Source: Candidatus Tectomicrobia bacterium (lineage in GTDB: Bacteria > UBA8248). Taken from it: a stretch of 64,000 nucleotides of DNA. Below, one piece after another: positions 20,740 to 29,520 of this stretch (position 1 is the first letter of the stretch; the number at the start of each line of letters is the position of its first letter). The stretch is taken from contig JACPUR010000017.1 of the NCBI GenBank assembly GCA_016192135.1, positions 248,001 to 312,000 of the forward strand, given 5' to 3'. Made by a program: the position numbers and the translations under genes. The notes beneath the pieces were generated by a model. The model did no database searches. It was not told where the DNA came from and worked only from the letters and a program-made list of their open reading frames with translations.

Positions 20740-23085
20740 ATGATGGATGAACGAACCCTCCAGGCCATCGAATTCCCGCGCGCGCTGGCCCTCCTCGCCC
20801 GCCGGTGCGTCTCGGCTCCGGGGAAGGCCGCCGCCCTGGCGCTCCGGCCGGTGGGGGAACCGGCCGAGGTCCGGCGGCTGCAGGAAGAGGCGGAGGAGGC
20901 CCTCCGCCTGCTGGGCGAGGGACTGAAGCTGCCACTCGTCCCCTTCGAGGATTCCGACTCCTGGCTCGAGGACATCCGGCGCCGCGGGGGCGCGCTCGAG
21001 GGAGAGCGCTTCCTGGACATCCTCCATCTCCTCGGGGCCGGGGCCGAGGCGGCGCGTTTCTTGAGCGAGAGAGCCGGACGCCTCCCGCGCCTCCAGGCGC
21101 GCATGGCCGGGGCCGATCTGCTGTTTCCCCTGGCGGCCCAGATCCGGCGGGTGCTGAACGAGCGCGGCGAAGTGCGCGACGAGGCGAGCCCCGAGCTGGC
21201 GCAGGCGCGCTCGGCCCTGCGGTCCCTGCGGGGCCAGATTCTCCGTCTGCTCGACCGGGTGATGGCGGAGCATCTGACCGCCATCCAGGAGGCGCTCGTC
21301 GTCCAGCGCCGGGAGCGCTACGTCGTCCCGGCCAAGACCTCCTTCCGCCGCAGCTTCGAGGGGGTGGTGCAGGACCGCTCGGCGAGTGGGGAGACCCTCT
21401 TCGTCGAGCCCCTGCAGGCCGTCCCCCTCAACAACGAGCTGGCCGAGGCGCGGGAGGCCGAGCGGGCCGAGGTGGAGCGCCTGCTGCGCGAGTTGACGGC
21501 GGCTGTCATGGCCTCGCGCCGGGAATTGGCGGATCTCTCGTCCCGGCTCGCGGGGCTCGACCTCATTTGGGCCAAGGGGTTGCTGGCCGTGGAGTGGAAG
21601 GGAATCCGGCCCGGTGAGAGCGGCCGAATCGTTCTTCGGGGGGCCCGGCATCCGCTCCTGGCGGCGGGGGCGGGCGCGGTCCCGCCCGGGGAGGTGGTGC
21701 CCATCGACCTCGAGGTGGGGGGCGGGGTGCGCCAGCTCGTCATCACGGGGCCCAATACCGGCGGCAAGACCGTCGCCCTGAAGACGGTGGGGCTGTTCGC
21801 CGCCCTGAACCAGTGCGGGGTGCCCCTGCCTGCGGGAGAGGGGACGGAGCTTCCCCTGGTCCGGAGGCTCTTCGCCGACATCGGGGACGAGCAGGACCTC
21901 CAGCAGAACCTGAGCACCTTCTCGGGCCACATGGCCCGTATCGCGGGGCCGGTGGCCGGGGCGGGCGAGGGCGACCTGCTCCTGCTCGACGAGCTCGGCA
22001 CCGGCACGGATCCCGCCGAGGGCTCGGCCATCGGGGTGGCGGTGCTGGAGCACCTCGCGGCGAGCGGGGCGCTCGCGGTGGCGACGACCCACCACGACGC
22101 GCTCAAGCACTATGCCTATGCCTCGCCTGGCGCCGAGAACGCCGCGGTGGAGTTCGATCCGGACACCCTGGCCCCCACCTTCCGCATCCGGATGGGGACC
22201 TCCGGCCCGTCCAACGCCATGGTGGTGGCTGAGCGTATGGGCCTCCCGGCGGGGGTGCTGCGGCGGGCCCGGACGCTGGCTGAGGAGGGGCCGGTTCGGG
22301 TGGACCGCCTCATGGCCCGTCTTGGGGAGGAGGAGGAACGCCTCCGGGGGCTGGAGCGAGCCCTGGTGGCCGAGGAGGAGGCGCTCCGGGCTGCCGAAGC
22401 CGCTTTCGAGACCGAACGGACCGAGGCGGAGGCCCGGCGGCGGGGGGAGGCGGAGAGCCTGCTGAAAGAGCTTCGCCGGGAGGCGGACGCCCTCATCGCC
22501 GAGCTTCGGGAGGCCGAGGGCCCCGAGGCCGCGCGCCGGGCGGCGCGGGAGCGCATCCGGGAGATGACGGAGCGGGCCGAGGCGGGGCTTCCGGAGCCCT
22601 CGGTCCACCGCAACGGAGCGCCTGAGGTTCCTCTGGAGGTGGGGGCGCACGTCCGCCTCCGCATGCTGGGGCGCGTGGGCGTCGTCCAGGCGGTGGGGAG
22701 CGGGGGAGTGCTCACCCTCAGCGTGGACGGCAAGACCCTGCGCGTGCCCGCGGAGGCGGTGGAGCCCGCGCCCGCCGGGGCCGCCGCGACCGGGCGGGCG
22801 GTGGTGACCCACGAGACGAGCGCGGAAAGCCGGGATTTCTCCCCCGAGTTGCACCTGCGCGGGGTGCGGGCGGCGGACGCGATCGAGGTCCTCGAAAAAT
22901 ATTTGGACGATGCGGCCCTCCTGGGTGTTCCCTCAGTGAGGGTGGTCCACGGCAAGGGCTCGGGCGCCCTGGCCAAAATCATCGCCGAGCGGCTGGAGGG
23001 CCATCCGCTGGTGGCCAGCTTTGGGCCGGCCCGGCCCGAGCAGGGCGGGTGGGGCGTGACGGAGATCGAGCTGGCCCGGCGCTGA
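20740..23085 (+). CDS. mutS2: MutS2 family ATPase/endonuclease
   Basis: 781 residues, full-length MutS2, linked in other bacteria to suppression of recombination and rescue of collided ribosomes. The core and lever regions are followed by the ATPase with Walker A in ITGPNTGGKTVALKT, Walker B in LLLLDELGTGTDPAEG, and ATTHHDALK. A charged coiled coil spans about 520-620. A C-terminal Smr nuclease domain starts near 704 with LHLRGVRAADAIE and has HGKGSGAL. Either of two adjacent ATGs (20740, 20743) may be used. dnaG follows after 29 bp. Confidence 0.96.
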   Translation: MMDERTLQAIEFPRALALLARRCVSAPGKAAALALRPVGEPAEVRRLQEEAEEALRLLGEGLKLPLVPFEDSDSWLEDIRRRGGALEGERFLDILHLLGAGAEAARFLSERAGRLPRLQARMAGADLLFPLAAQIRRVLNERGEVRDEASPELAQARSALRSLRGQILRLLDRVMAEHLTAIQEALVVQRRERYVVPAKTSFRRSFEGVVQDRSASGETLFVEPLQAVPLNNELAEAREAERAEVERLLRELTAAVMASRRELADLSSRLAGLDLIWAKGLLAVEWKGIRPGESGRIVLRGARHPLLAAGAGAVPPGEVVPIDLEVGGGVRQLVITGPNTGGKTVALKTVGLFAALNQCGVPLPAGEGTELPLVRRLFADIGDEQDLQQNLSTFSGHMARIAGPVAGAGEGDLLLLDELGTGTDPAEGSAIGVAVLEHLAASGALAVATTHHDALKHYAYASPGAENAAVEFDPDTLAPTFRIRMGTSGPSNAMVVAERMGLPAGVLRRARTLAEEGPVRVDRLMARLGEEEERLRGLERALVAEEEALRAAEAAFETERTEAEARRRGEAESLLKELRREADALIAELREAEGPEAARRAARERIREMTERAEAGLPEPSVHRNGAPEVPLEVGAHVRLRMLGRVGVVQAVGSGGVLTLSVDGKTLRVPAEAVEPAPAGAAATGRAVVTHETSAESRDFSPELHLRGVRAADAIEVLEKYLDDAALLGVPSVRVVHGKGSGALAKIIAERLEGHPLVASFGPARPEQGGWGVTEIELARR

Positions 23086-23114
23086 GGCGCGGGCGGCTTT
23101 GGAAGGAGCGGACG

Positions 23115-25007
23115 GTGGGACGCATCCCGGACGAGGTGGTGGAGCAAATCCGCGAGGGGCTGCCGATCGAGACCCTGATCGGCGAGTACATCCCCCTTCG
23201 GAAGGCGGGCACCACCTTCAAGGCCTTGTGCCCTTTCCACGAGGAGAAGACCCCCTCGTTCACCGTGAATCCGCGCATGGGCATCTTCAAGTGCTTCGGC
23301 TGCGGGGTGGGCGGGGACGCGGTTCGCTTCCTCATGCTCCACGAGGGACTGAACTTCCGCGAGGCGCTCCAGAACCTGGCCCGGCGCCAGGGCATCGACC
23401 TCTCCCGCTACGACGGCCCGGGCGGGGAGGCGGGCGAGGCCAGCCCGCGGGAGCGGATGCTGGCCATCCACCGCTTCGCCGCGGCGTTCTACCGGAACTG
23501 CCTGAAGGCATCGGCCGGGCAGCGGGCGAGGGCATATCTGGCCCAGCGGGCGCTGGGCCGGGAGGCCGAGGAGGCCTTCAAGGTCGGCTACGCCCCCGCC
23601 CGGTGGGACGCGCTGTGCCGGGCGGCGGGGGAGAAGGGCATCTCTCCCGAGGAGTTGGCCGAGGCGGGCTTGGCCACGCGGCGGGAGGAGGGGGCGGGAT
23701 TCTACGACCGGTTCCGGGACCGGGTGATGTTCCCCATCCTGGGGATGGAGGGGGAGGTCATCGGGTTCGGGGGCCGCTCGCTTCCCGACAGCGAGAGCCG
23801 CCACGCGACGGCCAAGTACATCAACTCGCCCGACACGGCGCTGTTCAGGAAGGGGCGGGTGCTCTTCGGGTTCCATCAGGCCCGGGAGGCCATCCGCGGC
23901 GGGGGACGCGCCCTGGTCACCGAGGGCTATTTCGACGTGATCTCGCTCTGGCAGGGGGGATTCCGGGCGGCGGTGGCGCCGCTGGGGACGGCCCTCACCG
24001 CAGAGCAGCTCCGCCTGCTCCGGGCCCAGGCCGAGGAGGTCGTCTTCGTCTTCGACCCGGACAGCGCCGGGCGCGCGGCCTCCGAGCGGGCGGGGGAGAT
24101 GGCCGGCCGGCTCATGCGGCTGGCCGGGGCTCCGGACCAGCTCGTGGCCGGGGAGGTGCTCCGGAAAAGTTTCATCGATCGGGAGGGCCTCGGGTCGGTC
24201 CGCCTGAAGGTGGTGAACCTGCCGGGGGGCGAAGATGTGGACGATTTGCTCCGAAATCAGGGCCCCGAGGCGTTCGCGCGATTGCTGGACGGGGCCAAAG
24301 GCCTTCTGGAGCATACGGTCCAGGCCAGCCTGGAGGGGGTGGGGCCAAATTCGGATATGGCGACCAAAATTGCGGCAGTTCAAAGGCTTATCCCCATATT
24401 AAGTGCTTGCGATTTAACAATTCGGAACCAATATTGCTCGTTATTGGAGCATCAACTCCATGTTCCGTACCAAAACGTACAGGACATGGTGCAGCGGATG
24501 CTGGACGAGGAAGGCCGGGGGAAGCGGACGGGCGCCGGGCGCGGCGAGCCGCTTCTGGGCCGGGCCGTGGCGCGCCCCCGGGTCGAGGTGGATGTCCTGA
24601 GGATTCTTCTCCACCGCCCGGAGCTGGCGGGAGACTCCGAACTGAGCCCGGCGCAGTTTCACGACCCGGCTGTCCGCGAGGCGGTGGGCCTGATGGTTTC
24701 CGCCGCCCGCGCGGGCGCCCCGCTCCGGCCGGCCTCCCTGGCCGGCCGCCTCGTGGACCCGGACGCGCGGGCCCTGGTGGAGGAGTTGGCGGCGGAGGAC
24801 GGCGCGCCGGAGGACCCCGAGGGGGAATTCCGCGATCACATGGATCGGTTGGGCGAGCGCTCCCGGCGCCGCCTGGAGGAGAGATTGAACCAGGCGATTG
24901 AGGACGCCCGCCGCCGCGAAGGGGAGGATTCCCCCGCGGTGCTCAGGCTGCTGGAGGAGAAGAATGCGCTGCTGCGCCAGCGGCAGCGGCATGCGACTCC
25001 CCGGTAG
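23115..25007 (+). CDS. dnaG: DNA primase
   Basis: 630 residues. Makes RNA primers for replication. The N-terminal zinc finger has Cys39, His42, Cys60 and Cys63 (CPFHEEKTPSF and CFGCGVGGD). The catalytic TOPRIM region follows with VTEGYFDVISLWQGG and VFVFDPDSAGRAA. The C-terminal helicase-binding domain is less conserved. The GTG at 23115 is preceded by GGAAGGAG. Codons around 24340-24480 are clearly more AT-rich than the rest of the gene. With rpoD directly downstream this is the classical macromolecular synthesis operon, but rpsU is missing. Confidence 0.97.
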   Translation: MGRIPDEVVEQIREGLPIETLIGEYIPLRKAGTTFKALCPFHEEKTPSFTVNPRMGIFKCFGCGVGGDAVRFLMLHEGLNFREALQNLARRQGIDLSRYDGPGGEAGEASPRERMLAIHRFAAAFYRNCLKASAGQRARAYLAQRALGREAEEAFKVGYAPARWDALCRAAGEKGISPEELAEAGLATRREEGAGFYDRFRDRVMFPILGMEGEVIGFGGRSLPDSESRHATAKYINSPDTALFRKGRVLFGFHQAREAIRGGGRALVTEGYFDVISLWQGGFRAAVAPLGTALTAEQLRLLRAQAEEVVFVFDPDSAGRAASERAGEMAGRLMRLAGAPDQLVAGEVLRKSFIDREGLGSVRLKVVNLPGGEDVDDLLRNQGPEAFARLLDGAKGLLEHTVQASLEGVGPNSDMATKIAAVQRLIPILSACDLTIRNQYCSLLEHQLHVPYQNVQDMVQRMLDEEGRGKRTGAGRGEPLLGRAVARPRVEVDVLRILLHRPELAGDSELSPAQFHDPAVREAVGLMVSAARAGAPLRPASLAGRLVDPDARALVEELAAEDGAPEDPEGEFRDHMDRLGERSRRRLEERLNQAIEDARRREGEDSPAVLRLLEEKNALLRQRQRHATPR

Positions 25008-25052
25008 GAAGCCTCGGGTCCACGGCCCGGATTCAGGGAAAAGGAGCAGAGA

Positions 25053-26852
25053 GTGGAAGAAATTGCGACGAACGAAAATGAGACCAAGATCACCGACGTC
25101 AAGGGACTGATCGATCTGGGCAAGGAGAAGGGCTTCCTCACCTACGACGAGGTGAACGACGTCCTGCCGCCCGAGGTCACGTCACCCGAGGCGATCGATG
25201 ACATCATGGTCCTCTTCAACGAGATGGACATCGAGATCCTCGATTCCGACGCGGCCGAGAAGCGCGTGGCCCGGAAGAAGGAATTCGCGGAGACGGAGGA
25301 GCGCGAGGAGCCCGAGGCCGCGGAGGCCCTGACCACCTTCGACGACGCCGCCTACGGCAAGACCGACGACCCCATGCGGATGTACCTCCGCGAGATGGGG
25401 CAGATCCCCCTGCTCAGCCGGGAGGGGGAGATCGAGATCGCGAAGCGGATCGAGGAGGGCCAGCTCGAGGTGAGCCTGGCCACGGTCAGCACGCCCGTCG
25501 CCATCAACGCCGTGCTGGAGCTGGGCGAGAGGCTCCGCAAGGGCGAGCTCTCGGTGGTGGACATGGTGGTCGTGACCACGGACACCACCGCGGACGAGGA
25601 CGACGCCAACAAGGAGAAGCCCTCCTACGAGGAGGACAAGAAGCGCATCCTGGCCTTGGTGAACCGGGTCAAGGTCCAGATCCGCCTGCTCGACAAGCTC
25701 CGCGCGCCCGACGGCAAGAAAAACGGCGGCGGGGCCAAGGGGCCGGCCGTCCTCAAGCACCTGGAGAAGGTGGCCGCCCTCATCCGCGACATGAACCTCC
25801 GGCCCGAGCAGGTGGACCGCATCGCCGACCGGGTCCAGGCCCTGGTCCAGTCCATCCACAAGTACGAGGACGAGGTGAAGGGCTACCTCGATCAGGTGGG
25901 CATGGACGAGGCGCAGCTTCGGGCCGCCGTGCGCGACATGGCCAAGGGCAAGGGGGGCGCGGTGCCCGTCGGCGAGAAGCGCATCCCGCTGAACATCCTG
26001 GCCGAGTATGACCTGCGCATCAAGAACGTGCGCCGCCGCATCAAGCAGACGGAGAAGGAGGCGGGCGCCTCGCGCGAGGAGCTCGAGCGTTCCCTCCAGA
26101 TGATCCGCCAGGGGCGGCGCAAGGATCGCCAGGCCAAGAAGGAGCTGGCCGAGGCGAACCTCCGCCTCGTGGTGAGCATCGCCAAGAAGTACACGAACCG
26201 GGGCCTGCAGTTCCTGGACCTGATCCAGGAGGGGAACATCGGCCTCATGAAGGCGGTGGACAAGTTCGAGTACCGGCGCGGCTACAAGTTCAGCACCTAC
26301 GCCACGTGGTGGATCCGGCAGGCCATCACCCGGGCGATCGCCGATCAGGCGCGGACCATCCGCATCCCCGTGCACATGATCGAGACGATCAACAAGCTCG
26401 TCCGCACCTCCCGGCAGCTCATCCAGGAGCTGGGGCGCGAGCCCTTCCCGGAGGAGATCGCGGTGCGGATGGATATGCCGGTGGACAAGGTCCGCAAGGT
26501 CCTCAAGATCGCCAAGGAGCCCATCAGCCTCGAAACCCCCATTGGGGAGGAGGAGGACAGCCACCTCGGCGACTTCATCGAAGACAAGAAGGCCGAGTCC
26601 CCGCAGGACTCCGTCATCCGCCTCAGCCTCAAGGAGGCCACCCACCGGGTGCTCCAGACCCTCAGCCCCCGGGAGGAGAAGGTCCTGCGCAAGCGCTTCG
26701 GCATCGGGGCGGAGAACGAGCACACCCTCGAGGAGGTCGGGCAGGACTTCGACGTCACGCGCGAGCGCATCCGGCAGATCGAGGCCAAGGCGCTCCGCAA
26801 GCTCCGCCACCCCAGCCGGAGCAAGAAGCTGCGCAGCTTCATCGAGGAATAG
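25053..26852 (+). CDS. rpoD: RNA polymerase primary sigma factor (sigma70)
   Basis: 599 residues. Region 1.1 covers about 10-80 ([21 protein letters not shown]). Region 1.2 has [22 protein letters not shown] long non-conserved insertion precedes region 2 ([29 protein letters not shown] and [19 protein letters not shown]). Region 3 follows, and region 4 ends with [13 protein letters not shown] and [21 protein letters not shown] start with AAGGAG 6 bp upstream. The many TTGACA/TATAAT-like promoters in this window match its predicted specificity. Confidence 0.98.
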   Translation: MEEIATNENETKITDVKGLIDLGKEKGFLTYDEVNDVLPPEVTSPEAIDDIMVLFNEMDIEILDSDAAEKRVARKKEFAETEEREEPEAAEALTTFDDAAYGKTDDPMRMYLREMGQIPLLSREGEIEIAKRIEEGQLEVSLATVSTPVAINAVLELGERLRKGELSVVDMVVVTTDTTADEDDANKEKPSYEEDKKRILALVNRVKVQIRLLDKLRAPDGKKNGGGAKGPAVLKHLEKVAALIRDMNLRPEQVDRIADRVQALVQSIHKYEDEVKGYLDQVGMDEAQLRAAVRDMAKGKGGAVPVGEKRIPLNILAEYDLRIKNVRRRIKQTEKEAGASREELERSLQMIRQGRRKDRQAKKELAEANLRLVVSIAKKYTNRGLQFLDLIQEGNIGLMKAVDKFEYRRGYKFSTYATWWIRQAITRAIADQARTIRIPVHMIETINKLVRTSRQLIQELGREPFPEEIAVRMDMPVDKVRKVLKIAKEPISLETPIGEEEDSHLGDFIEDKKAESPQDSVIRLSLKEATHRVLQTLSPREEKVLRKRFGIGAENEHTLEEVGQDFDVTRERIRQIEAKALRKLRHPSRSKKLRSFIEE

Positions 26853-26868
26853 AGGCGCTATTCCCTGT

Positions 26869-26913
26869 GGCCCTCTCCGCCCGCGGGTTTGACAACCGCG
26901 GGCGGGGAGGGCC
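26869..26913 (+). terminator. 18-bp GC hairpin after rpoD (terminator-like, no T-run)
   Basis: GGCCCTCTCCGCCCGCGG (26869-26886) pairs with 26896-26913 over 18 bp with a single G-U pair and a 9-nt loop. No T-run follows (ATAACAAC), so it may stabilise the rpoD mRNA end or pause polymerase. The loop contains TTGAC of the next promoter. Confidence 0.6.
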
Positions 26914-26918
26914 ATAAC
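26889..26918 (+). promoter_or_regulatory. Sigma70-type promoter for tRNA(CAT), -35 inside the rpoD hairpin loop
   Basis: TTGACA at 26889-26894, 18-bp spacer, CATAAC at 26913-26918 (4 of 6). The spacer is the 3' arm of the hairpin. The tRNA begins 80 bp downstream. Confidence 0.45.
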
Positions 26919-26998
26919 AACGATCCAAACGGGTTGGTCCGCCGGCCGCGGGGGAGGTGCCCTTCCGGCGCCGGTCCCCCAGCGGCGACTGTCCATCT

Positions 26999-27073
26999 GG
27001 GCCCATAGCTCAGCGGTAGAGCGGCCGGCTCATAACCGGCTGGTCCTTGGTTCGAATCCAGGTGGGCCCACCA
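26999..27073 (+). tRNA. tRNA with CAT anticodon, probably Ile2 (lysidine type) or elongator Met
   Basis: Cloverleaf with acceptor GGGCCCA/TGGGCCC, D stem GCTC/GAGC, anticodon stem GCCGG/CCGGC, loop CTCATAA (anticodon CAT at 27031-27033), T stem CTTGG/CCAGG, A73 and encoded CCA. The C1-A72 mismatch of initiator tRNA is absent, so it is not fMet. The GGGCC-type acceptor resembles isoleucine tRNAs, so I lean to tRNA-Ile2, where TilS would modify C34. Confidence 0.9.
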
Positions 27074-27101
27074 GTCTCGAGAGGGCGAGGAGTCCCTTCA
27101 G

Positions 27102-27851
27102 GTGCACCCCGAGCTTCGGGCGCTGATCGAGCTTCAGGCCGTCGACGACCGCATCGCCAAGGTGAAGCGGGAGCTGGGGGCCATACCCGCGCGCATCGAG
27201 TCCGAGAACCGGCAACTCAAGTCCTTCGAGGAGGCGCTCGGCGAGTCCCAGAAGGCGGTCGACGGTGTCAAGAAGCGGCAGCGCGACACCGAGAGCGAAA
27301 TCAAGGCCGCCGAGCAGAAGCTGCGCGAGACCCGGGGCAAGCAGGCCTTCGTGAAGACCAACGACGAGTTCCGCGCCCTCAACAACGAAATCGCCCAGCT
27401 CGAGGGCCGCGTCGCCTCCCTGGAGGACTCGGCGCTCGAGGTCATGGAGAGCCTCCCCGCGGCCGAGAGGCGGCTGGCCGAAGCGAAGGCCCAGCTCGAG
27501 AGCGCGAAGGGAGCGGTCAAGGGCGCGATCGGCCGGCACCAGGCCGAGCTGGAGCGCCTGGAGAAGAGCCTCGACACCCTCATGGTGGAGCGGCGGACCG
27601 TTCTCTCCGGCGTCAGCCGCCCCTGGCAGGAGCGCTACGAGAGGTTCTACAAGGGCCGGGGCGGCCTGGCCGTGTGCCCCATCATCGACCAGATGTGCCA
27701 GGGATGCCAGATGTCGGAGACGCTCCAGCGCTTCTTCGAGATCCGCGACTCCGCCGATACCATCTTCACGTGCTCGAACTGCGGCCGCATCATCTTCTAC
27801 AAAGAGAAGGATGCGGTCGCCGCGGCCTCCCACTCCGAAGAGGCAGAGTGA
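27102..27851 (+). CDS. Coiled-coil protein with C-terminal zinc ribbon (CT398/COG1579-like)
   Basis: 249 residues. Residues 1 to about 170 form a long antiparallel coiled coil rich in Glu, Lys and Arg (VDDRIAKVKREL, VKKRQRDTESEIKAAEQKLRE). The last 55 residues carry a four-cysteine zinc ribbon (CQGCQMSE and FTCSNCGRIIFY) matching the zf-RING_7 type. Proteins of this family are proposed to bind nucleic acid or secretion partners; the role is not established. GTG start 28 bp after the tRNA. The gene overlaps the RNase H gene by 4 bp, a pairing that recurs in diderm genomes. Confidence 0.87.
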   Translation: MHPELRALIELQAVDDRIAKVKRELGAIPARIESENRQLKSFEEALGESQKAVDGVKKRQRDTESEIKAAEQKLRETRGKQAFVKTNDEFRALNNEIAQLEGRVASLEDSALEVMESLPAAERRLAEAKAQLESAKGAVKGAIGRHQAELERLEKSLDTLMVERRTVLSGVSRPWQERYERFYKGRGGLAVCPIIDQMCQGCQMSETLQRFFEIRDSADTIFTCSNCGRIIFYKEKDAVAAASHSEEAE

Positions 27852-28267
27852 GCCCGGGCCGGCGTCTCCGGGTGCACACCGACGGGGCCGCCCGGGGAAA
27901 TCCCGGGCCGGCTGGCGCCGCCGCTCTCCTGTACGACGAGTCGGGCGCCTGCGTGGGAGAGGCGATCCGCTACCTCGGCGTGGCCACGAACAACGTCGCC
28001 GAGTACCAGGGCCTCCTGCTGGGGCTGGACCGGGCGATGGCGCTGGGGGCGGCCGAGGTCGAGGTGGTGACCGATTCCGAGCTCCTGGCGCGGCAGTGGA
28101 GCGGCCAGTACCGGGTCAAGCACCCGGAGCTGAAGGAGCTTTACGCGAAGGCCAAGGAGGCCGCCCGCCGTTTCGAGCGGGTGGAGGTGCGGCACGTGCG
28201 GCGGGGGGAGAACGCCGCCGCCGACGCCGCCGCCAACCGGGCCATCGACACGGCTTCGGGCGGCTAG
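27848..28267 (+). CDS. rnhA: Ribonuclease HI family protein
   Basis: 139 residues, RNase H fold that cuts the RNA strand of RNA-DNA hybrids. All four catalytic acids are visible: Asp12 in HTDGAARGNPGPAG, Glu52 in NNVAEYQGLL, Asp76 in VVTDSELL and Asp126 in NAAADAAAN. It is the compact (RVT_3-like) form without the basic protrusion of E. coli RNase HI. GTG start overlapping the previous stop. RNase P RNA begins about 23 bp downstream. Confidence 0.92.
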   Translation: MSPGRRLRVHTDGAARGNPGPAGAAALLYDESGACVGEAIRYLGVATNNVAEYQGLLLGLDRAMALGAAEVEVVTDSELLARQWSGQYRVKHPELKELYAKAKEAARRFERVEVRHVRRGENAAADAAANRAIDTASGG

Positions 28268-28290
28268 GCCGAGGGAGGAGAGAATCATTC

Positions 28291-28678
<388 letters not shown>

Positions 28679-28699
28679 AATATTTTCGAAGGATCCGAG

Positions 28700-29488
28700 A
28701 TGGCCGAAGATACCCTGTTGGTGGAGAAGCAGGGCGGCGTCGCCACGGTTGTCATCAACCGCCCCGGGCAGCACAACGCCATCATGCGCGCCATGTGGGG
28801 GCGCATCCCGGGCATCTTCGAGGAGCTCGAGAAGGACGGGGAGACCCGCGTCATCGTCCTCCGGGGCGCGGGCGAGAAGGCATTCGCCTCCGGCCAGGAC
28901 ATCTCCGAGTTCCGGGAGACCACCACCCCCGAGGCCGCCCGCGCCCACAGCGGCCTCCTCGACGGGGTGCTCGCGCGCATCGCGGCCATCCGGCTTCCCA
29001 TCATTGCCATGGTGCACGGCTTCGCGATGGGCGGGGCGGTGGGGCTCCTCGCGGTGTGCGACCTGCGCTACGCGGCGGAGGACGCCGTCGTCGCCGTCCC
29101 GGCGGCCCGGCTGGGCATCGTCTACCCCGAGCCCCTCACGCGGCTCATCATGGATCTCATCGGGCCGGCCAACGCCAAGGAGATGCTCATGACCGCCCGG
29201 CGCTACGCGGCCGAGGAGGCGCTGCGCATCGGGTTCCTGACCCGGGTGTTCCCCAAGGCGGAGCTCGGGAAGCAAACCTACGAGACCGCCCGGACCATCG
29301 CCACCAACGCCCCCATCTCGGTGCGGAACGCCAAGCAGATGGTGAACCTGATCCAGAAGGCGTCCCTCCCGCCCGAGGAGGCCGGCCGGGCCCGCGACCT
29401 CCGGCTCGAGGGCTTCAATAGCCGGGACTTCTCGGAAGGCGTGGATGCCTTCCTGAACAAGCGCGCCCCCGTCTTTCGCGGCGTCTAA
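28700..29488 (+). CDS. Enoyl-CoA hydratase/isomerase (crotonase) superfamily protein lacking both catalytic glutamates
   Basis: 262 residues with the crotonase fold: oxyanion-hole segments GEKAFASGQDISEF (CoA binding) and MVHGFAMGGAVGL. The two glutamates of true enoyl-CoA hydratases are replaced: the position in the GGGCEL pattern is Gly115 and that in QPEILLG is Ala135. It is therefore unlikely to hydrate enoyl-CoA and may be an isomerase, hydrolase, decarboxylase or a non-catalytic member. ATG 22 bp after the RNase P T-run. ilvA follows in 32 bp; no fatty-acid genes lie nearby. Confidence 0.85.
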   Translation: MAEDTLLVEKQGGVATVVINRPGQHNAIMRAMWGRIPGIFEELEKDGETRVIVLRGAGEKAFASGQDISEFRETTTPEAARAHSGLLDGVLARIAAIRLPIIAMVHGFAMGGAVGLLAVCDLRYAAEDAVVAVPAARLGIVYPEPLTRLIMDLIGPANAKEMLMTARRYAAEEALRIGFLTRVFPKAELGKQTYETARTIATNAPISVRNAKQMVNLIQKASLPPEEAGRARDLRLEGFNSRDFSEGVDAFLNKRAPVFRGV

Positions 29489-29520
29489 GAGGCGCCCCAG
29501 CGACTCGGAAAGGTTTTTTC

